Part shown: piece by piece, positions 9,557 through 11,514 of the stretch
How positions within the stretch are numbered: position 1 is the stretch's first letter
Layout of the letters: every line of letters starts with the position of its first letter
Source: Pleurotus djamor
Lineage: Eukaryota > Basidiomycota > Agaricomycetes > Agaricales > Pleurotaceae
DNA: 11,514 nucleotides
Reading direction: 5' to 3'
Assembly: GCA_029747585.1 (NCBI GenBank)
Contig: JAPEVF010001284.1
Location: forward strand, 1 to 11,514
Made by a program: the position numbers and the translations under genes
Notes under the pieces: model-generated
Told to the model about the DNA's origin: nothing
Database searches by the model: none
Seen by the model: the letters and a program-made list of their open reading frames with translations, nothing else

Positions 9557-10485
9557 TCAACGTTCACCCCGAGTGAATCGTAAAATATGGAGGTGCTCGC
9601 GTCCTGCTCGACGTTGGAGAACCACTTTCCCAAATAGTCCATGTTGCGAAGCCATGGTGGATAATATCTGTGGTATGTTGTTTTCTTTGACCGCAACCAG
9701 GTAAAAACGTCCTTGGGATGATAGCAATTCCTACGGGTCCAGTTAACGAGAGTGGGGCTGAAGATCAACTTGGCTACCGGGACAAGGTGCAAGAATACAT
9801 TCGTCAGCGTCATCCCGTCGCGTCCACCTGCCCATGCACCGGCAATGCCACCCACGTCCTGAGCTATCTGAGCCTCGTCGGTCGGGGTAGGGACATAAGG
9901 TGGGTTAAAGACAACCAAATCGACCTGCCCCGTAAGACGCGAATGAAGCGCACGGTCGAGATGTGTTGCGACAGGTTCAATGTCTACCTGAGAAAGGGAA
10001 TAAAGCCGATATACATTGAGCAGGTGAAGGTTCAAGTACCTTGTTCTTCTTTCCAGTGGCAAGGGTACACGCGCATGCGTGGGTGTTGATGTCTGTACTG
10101 AGGAAGACTGCGAGCGATGCGTTTGTGACAATTAGAACGCGTCGTGCCTGGAGAGCTCACGAGCAGTTGATGAGCCCAGGACGGATCCGATGAACACAGA
10201 CACGCATCCCGACCCAGAGCTAGACCAATAGTCATTGTTTACCCTCCAAAATACCAAGGAAGGTGATAACACACCCAATCTCAAGGCATAGTCTCAGGTT
10301 CAAGGCCTTCAGCTCTTCTGCATCTTGTTCGAGCGCGTCGAGAAGCAGGAACGTATCCTCTTAAGACATAATCAGCCATATGTCAACGTTTATATAAGTC
10401 TGGGCAAAAATTGGCAACCTGCTGGCTCATAGACGCGTTCGTAATCTTCCCGAGTGAGATGGGATAGATCAGGTGTTGGAATCAT
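9557..10485 (-). CDS. MTQ2: Mtq2-type eRF1 glutamine methyltransferase (HemK family)
   Basis: Exons on the minus strand: 10485-10419, 10359-10275, 10219-10161, 10107-10040, 9987-9778, 9730-9557. The introns are 59, 55, 53, 52 and 47 nt. The spliced product is 220 aa; yeast Mtq2 is 221 aa. The N-terminus reads MIPTPDLSHL, then YEPAEDTFLLLDAL (19-32), typical of the family. The SAM-binding loop is LEIGSGSGCVSVF (48-60), the acidic strand is LSTDIN (73-78), and the catalytic motif is FNPPY (120-124). GAWAGGRDGM and GRFYLVAVKENN follow, and the protein ends LHILRFTRGER. Mtq2 with its zinc-finger partner Trm112 methylates the GGQ glutamine of eRF1, tuning translation termination; the same enzyme class methylates other proteins in animals. 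Splicing restores both the GSGSG loop and the ELLSSQGRFY strand. The last intron could alternatively use the donor six bases upstream. Confidence 0.93.
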
Positions 10486-10629
10486 TTCAGCTCGGCGCCT
10501 ATCTTTCGGACTCGGTCTTTTCGAGGTAAATCGATTATCATAAATTCGTCACCGAGTCATCATGCCAGCAATGCGTATTTTTGGTTGTGTGTTTGCTACC
10601 ATTTCGCTATCTTCATAAAACCTACAAGT
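10486..10629. promoter_or_regulatory. Bidirectional promoter between MTQ2 and DAHP synthase, with Gcn4/CPC1-like half-sites
   Basis: Only 144 bp separate the two start codons, so both promoters and leaders must lie here. Near the middle, CGTCA (10547-10551) is followed two bases later by GAGTCAT (10554-10560). On the minus strand this reads ATGACTC, the core of the general amino-acid control bZIP site (yeast Gcn4, Neurospora CPC1), next to a TGACG half-site. It lies 69 bp from each ATG. Amino-acid control of DAHP synthase genes is known in yeast; here it is inferred from the motif alone. An AT-rich patch (about 10530-10546) adjoins it. Confidence 0.4.
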
Positions 10630-11514
10630 ATGGCGGATGCCACCTGGTCCCCTTCTTCCTGGCAGACTAAGCCATGCGCTCAGGTAAGGAATGCAGCCTG
10701 TTGACATCAGGGACACTGGCCTACGTTCTCTTGCAGGGCGTCGAGTACCCAGACAAAACGGCTCTTCACAAGTAGGACATAAGCTCTTACTCCCACTCCA
10801 ATTAACATGAGTTTAGGGTCTTGAACAAAATTAATACCTTGCCCCCTTTGGTCACACCTTCGGAGGTAAGAAATACACATACTACGAGGTCATGGAGTTG
10901 TTAAACACGCTTTGAATAGATTGAACGCCTTCGGCATCAATTAAGTCGGGTGCAGCGCAATGAAGCTTTCTTGCTTCATGCAGGGGACTGTGCTGAAAGC
11001 TTTGATGCTTGTACCCATGTACCCGTCTTCTTTCGATCTCGCAATGTGACAAGGCTAATGTAAACGCGCCTTCCCCAAGGAAAATATATCCTCAAAGATC
11101 GGGCTCATTCTATCGTTCTCCCTCATTGTTATCTGGGGTGCGCGTTTGCCTGTCGTAAGTGGTGTGGTATAGGTTCTCCGCTCCCGTGATGTGATATGGT
11201 CTCCAAAAATTAGGTACGGATCGGGAGAATTGCAGGGCAATATGCGAAGCCACGCAGTAGCAGCACCGAAACTATCAACGGCAAGACCGTTATGAGCTTC
11301 CGGTGGGTTGTTTCGTCAAACACCTTCCTCCATCTGTTCATTCGTTCCTTTGTCCAGTGGAGATAATGTTAACGGGTGAGCGACTACCTTGCGGGAACGG
11401 GCAGTCCCTCATCTCGCATTCAGACTGGACCCAGAAGATCGTACTCCCGACCCAGATCGTTTATTACGGTGTGTGGATCTCTCGTCTTTCTTCTGCCGAT
11501 TCATCCTCATCTTT
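10630..11514 (+). CDS. Class II (plant-type) DAHP synthase, 5' part only
   Basis: Visible exons: 10630-10683, 10737-10771, 10817-10865, 10920-11018, 11080-11154, 11214-11302, 11358-11375, 11424-11468. A GTGTGG donor at 11469 starts an intron that leaves the window. About 155 residues can be read out of a usual 450-475. The start MADATWSPSSWQTKPCAQ fits fungal members. Key motifs: LPPLVTPSE (38-46); AFLLHAGDCAESFD (62-75), whose Cys70 matches the metal-binding Cys of class II enzymes; RIAGQYAKPRS (109-119), with phosphate and substrate contacts; and FRGDNVNG (133-140). The enzyme joins phosphoenolpyruvate and erythrose 4-phosphate to begin the shikimate pathway to aromatic amino acids. In Neurospora the tryptophan-sensitive isozyme (aro-8) is, as I recall, of this class. 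Eight introns fall in the first 155 codons. The family residue before A65 is usually Gln-Gly (LLQGGDCAE); here it is His-Ala. Feedback sites cannot be judged from this portion. Confidence 0.92.
11358..11375 (+). other. 18-nt microexon of the DAHP synthase
   Basis: Eighteen bases between a GTCCAG acceptor and a GTGAGC donor encode the core of the invariant RGDNVNG motif. The exon is entered and left in phase 2: CG joins T to make Arg, and GG joins A of the next exon to make Gly. Because the motif is near-universal in class II enzymes, the microexon is well supported. Confidence 0.85.

Noticed and set aside
9469..9730. Unspliced continuation of the MTQ2 minus-strand frame
   Set aside because: Reading through the 47-nt intron gives a frame that loses the conserved GRFYLVAVKENN and C-terminus; splicing 9777-9731 restores them and ends at 9557.
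1..11514. A novel multi-gene system, biosynthetic cluster or mobile element
   Set aside because: All five genes belong to well-known housekeeping families from unrelated pathways. No terminal repeats, transposase, reverse transcriptase or repeat array was seen on either strand.

Overview
This looks like nuclear DNA of a filamentous basidiomycete, probably an Agaricomycete. The genes are cut by many short GT-AG introns of about 45-82 nt, several with branch sites of the CTAAC/CTGAC type. Coding GC is moderate, and each assembled protein matches a conserved fungal family. No tRNA, rRNA, CRISPR array, transposon or phage-like sequence was seen. The organism call is an inference from gene structure, not a taxonomic match.

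Layout, left to right: (1) a Nudix hydrolase of the CoA-diphosphatase-like type on the minus strand, running off the left edge (1-1032); (2) a Ugo1-like mitochondrial outer-membrane carrier-family protein on the minus strand (1403-2971, about 481 aa); (3) a 973-bp divergent promoter region (2972-3944); (4) a large plus-strand tricalbin (3945-9345, 17 exons, about 1490 aa) with an ER-membrane hairpin, an SMP lipid-transfer domain and a string of C2 domains; (5) a 211-bp convergent intergenic gap; (6) a minus-strand Mtq2-type eRF1 glutamine methyltransferase (9557-10485, 6 exons, 220 aa); (7) a 144-bp bidirectional promoter; (8) the 5' part of a plus-strand class II (plant-type) DAHP synthase that runs off the right edge (10630 onward).

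The five genes are housekeeping functions from separate pathways: nucleotide/CoA clean-up, mitochondrial fusion, ER-plasma-membrane contact and lipid transfer, translation termination, and the first step of the shikimate pathway. They look like ordinary neighbours and not a cluster. Splice junctions were worked out by hand. Reading frame is kept across every proposed junction and conserved motifs are restored at many of them. I see no convincing new biological system. The points worth a second look are small: an ambiguous base that probably hides an indel in the Nudix gene, a variant Nudix box, degenerate C2 modules and microexons in the tricalbin, and bZIP-like half-sites in the shared MTQ2/DAHP-synthase promoter.
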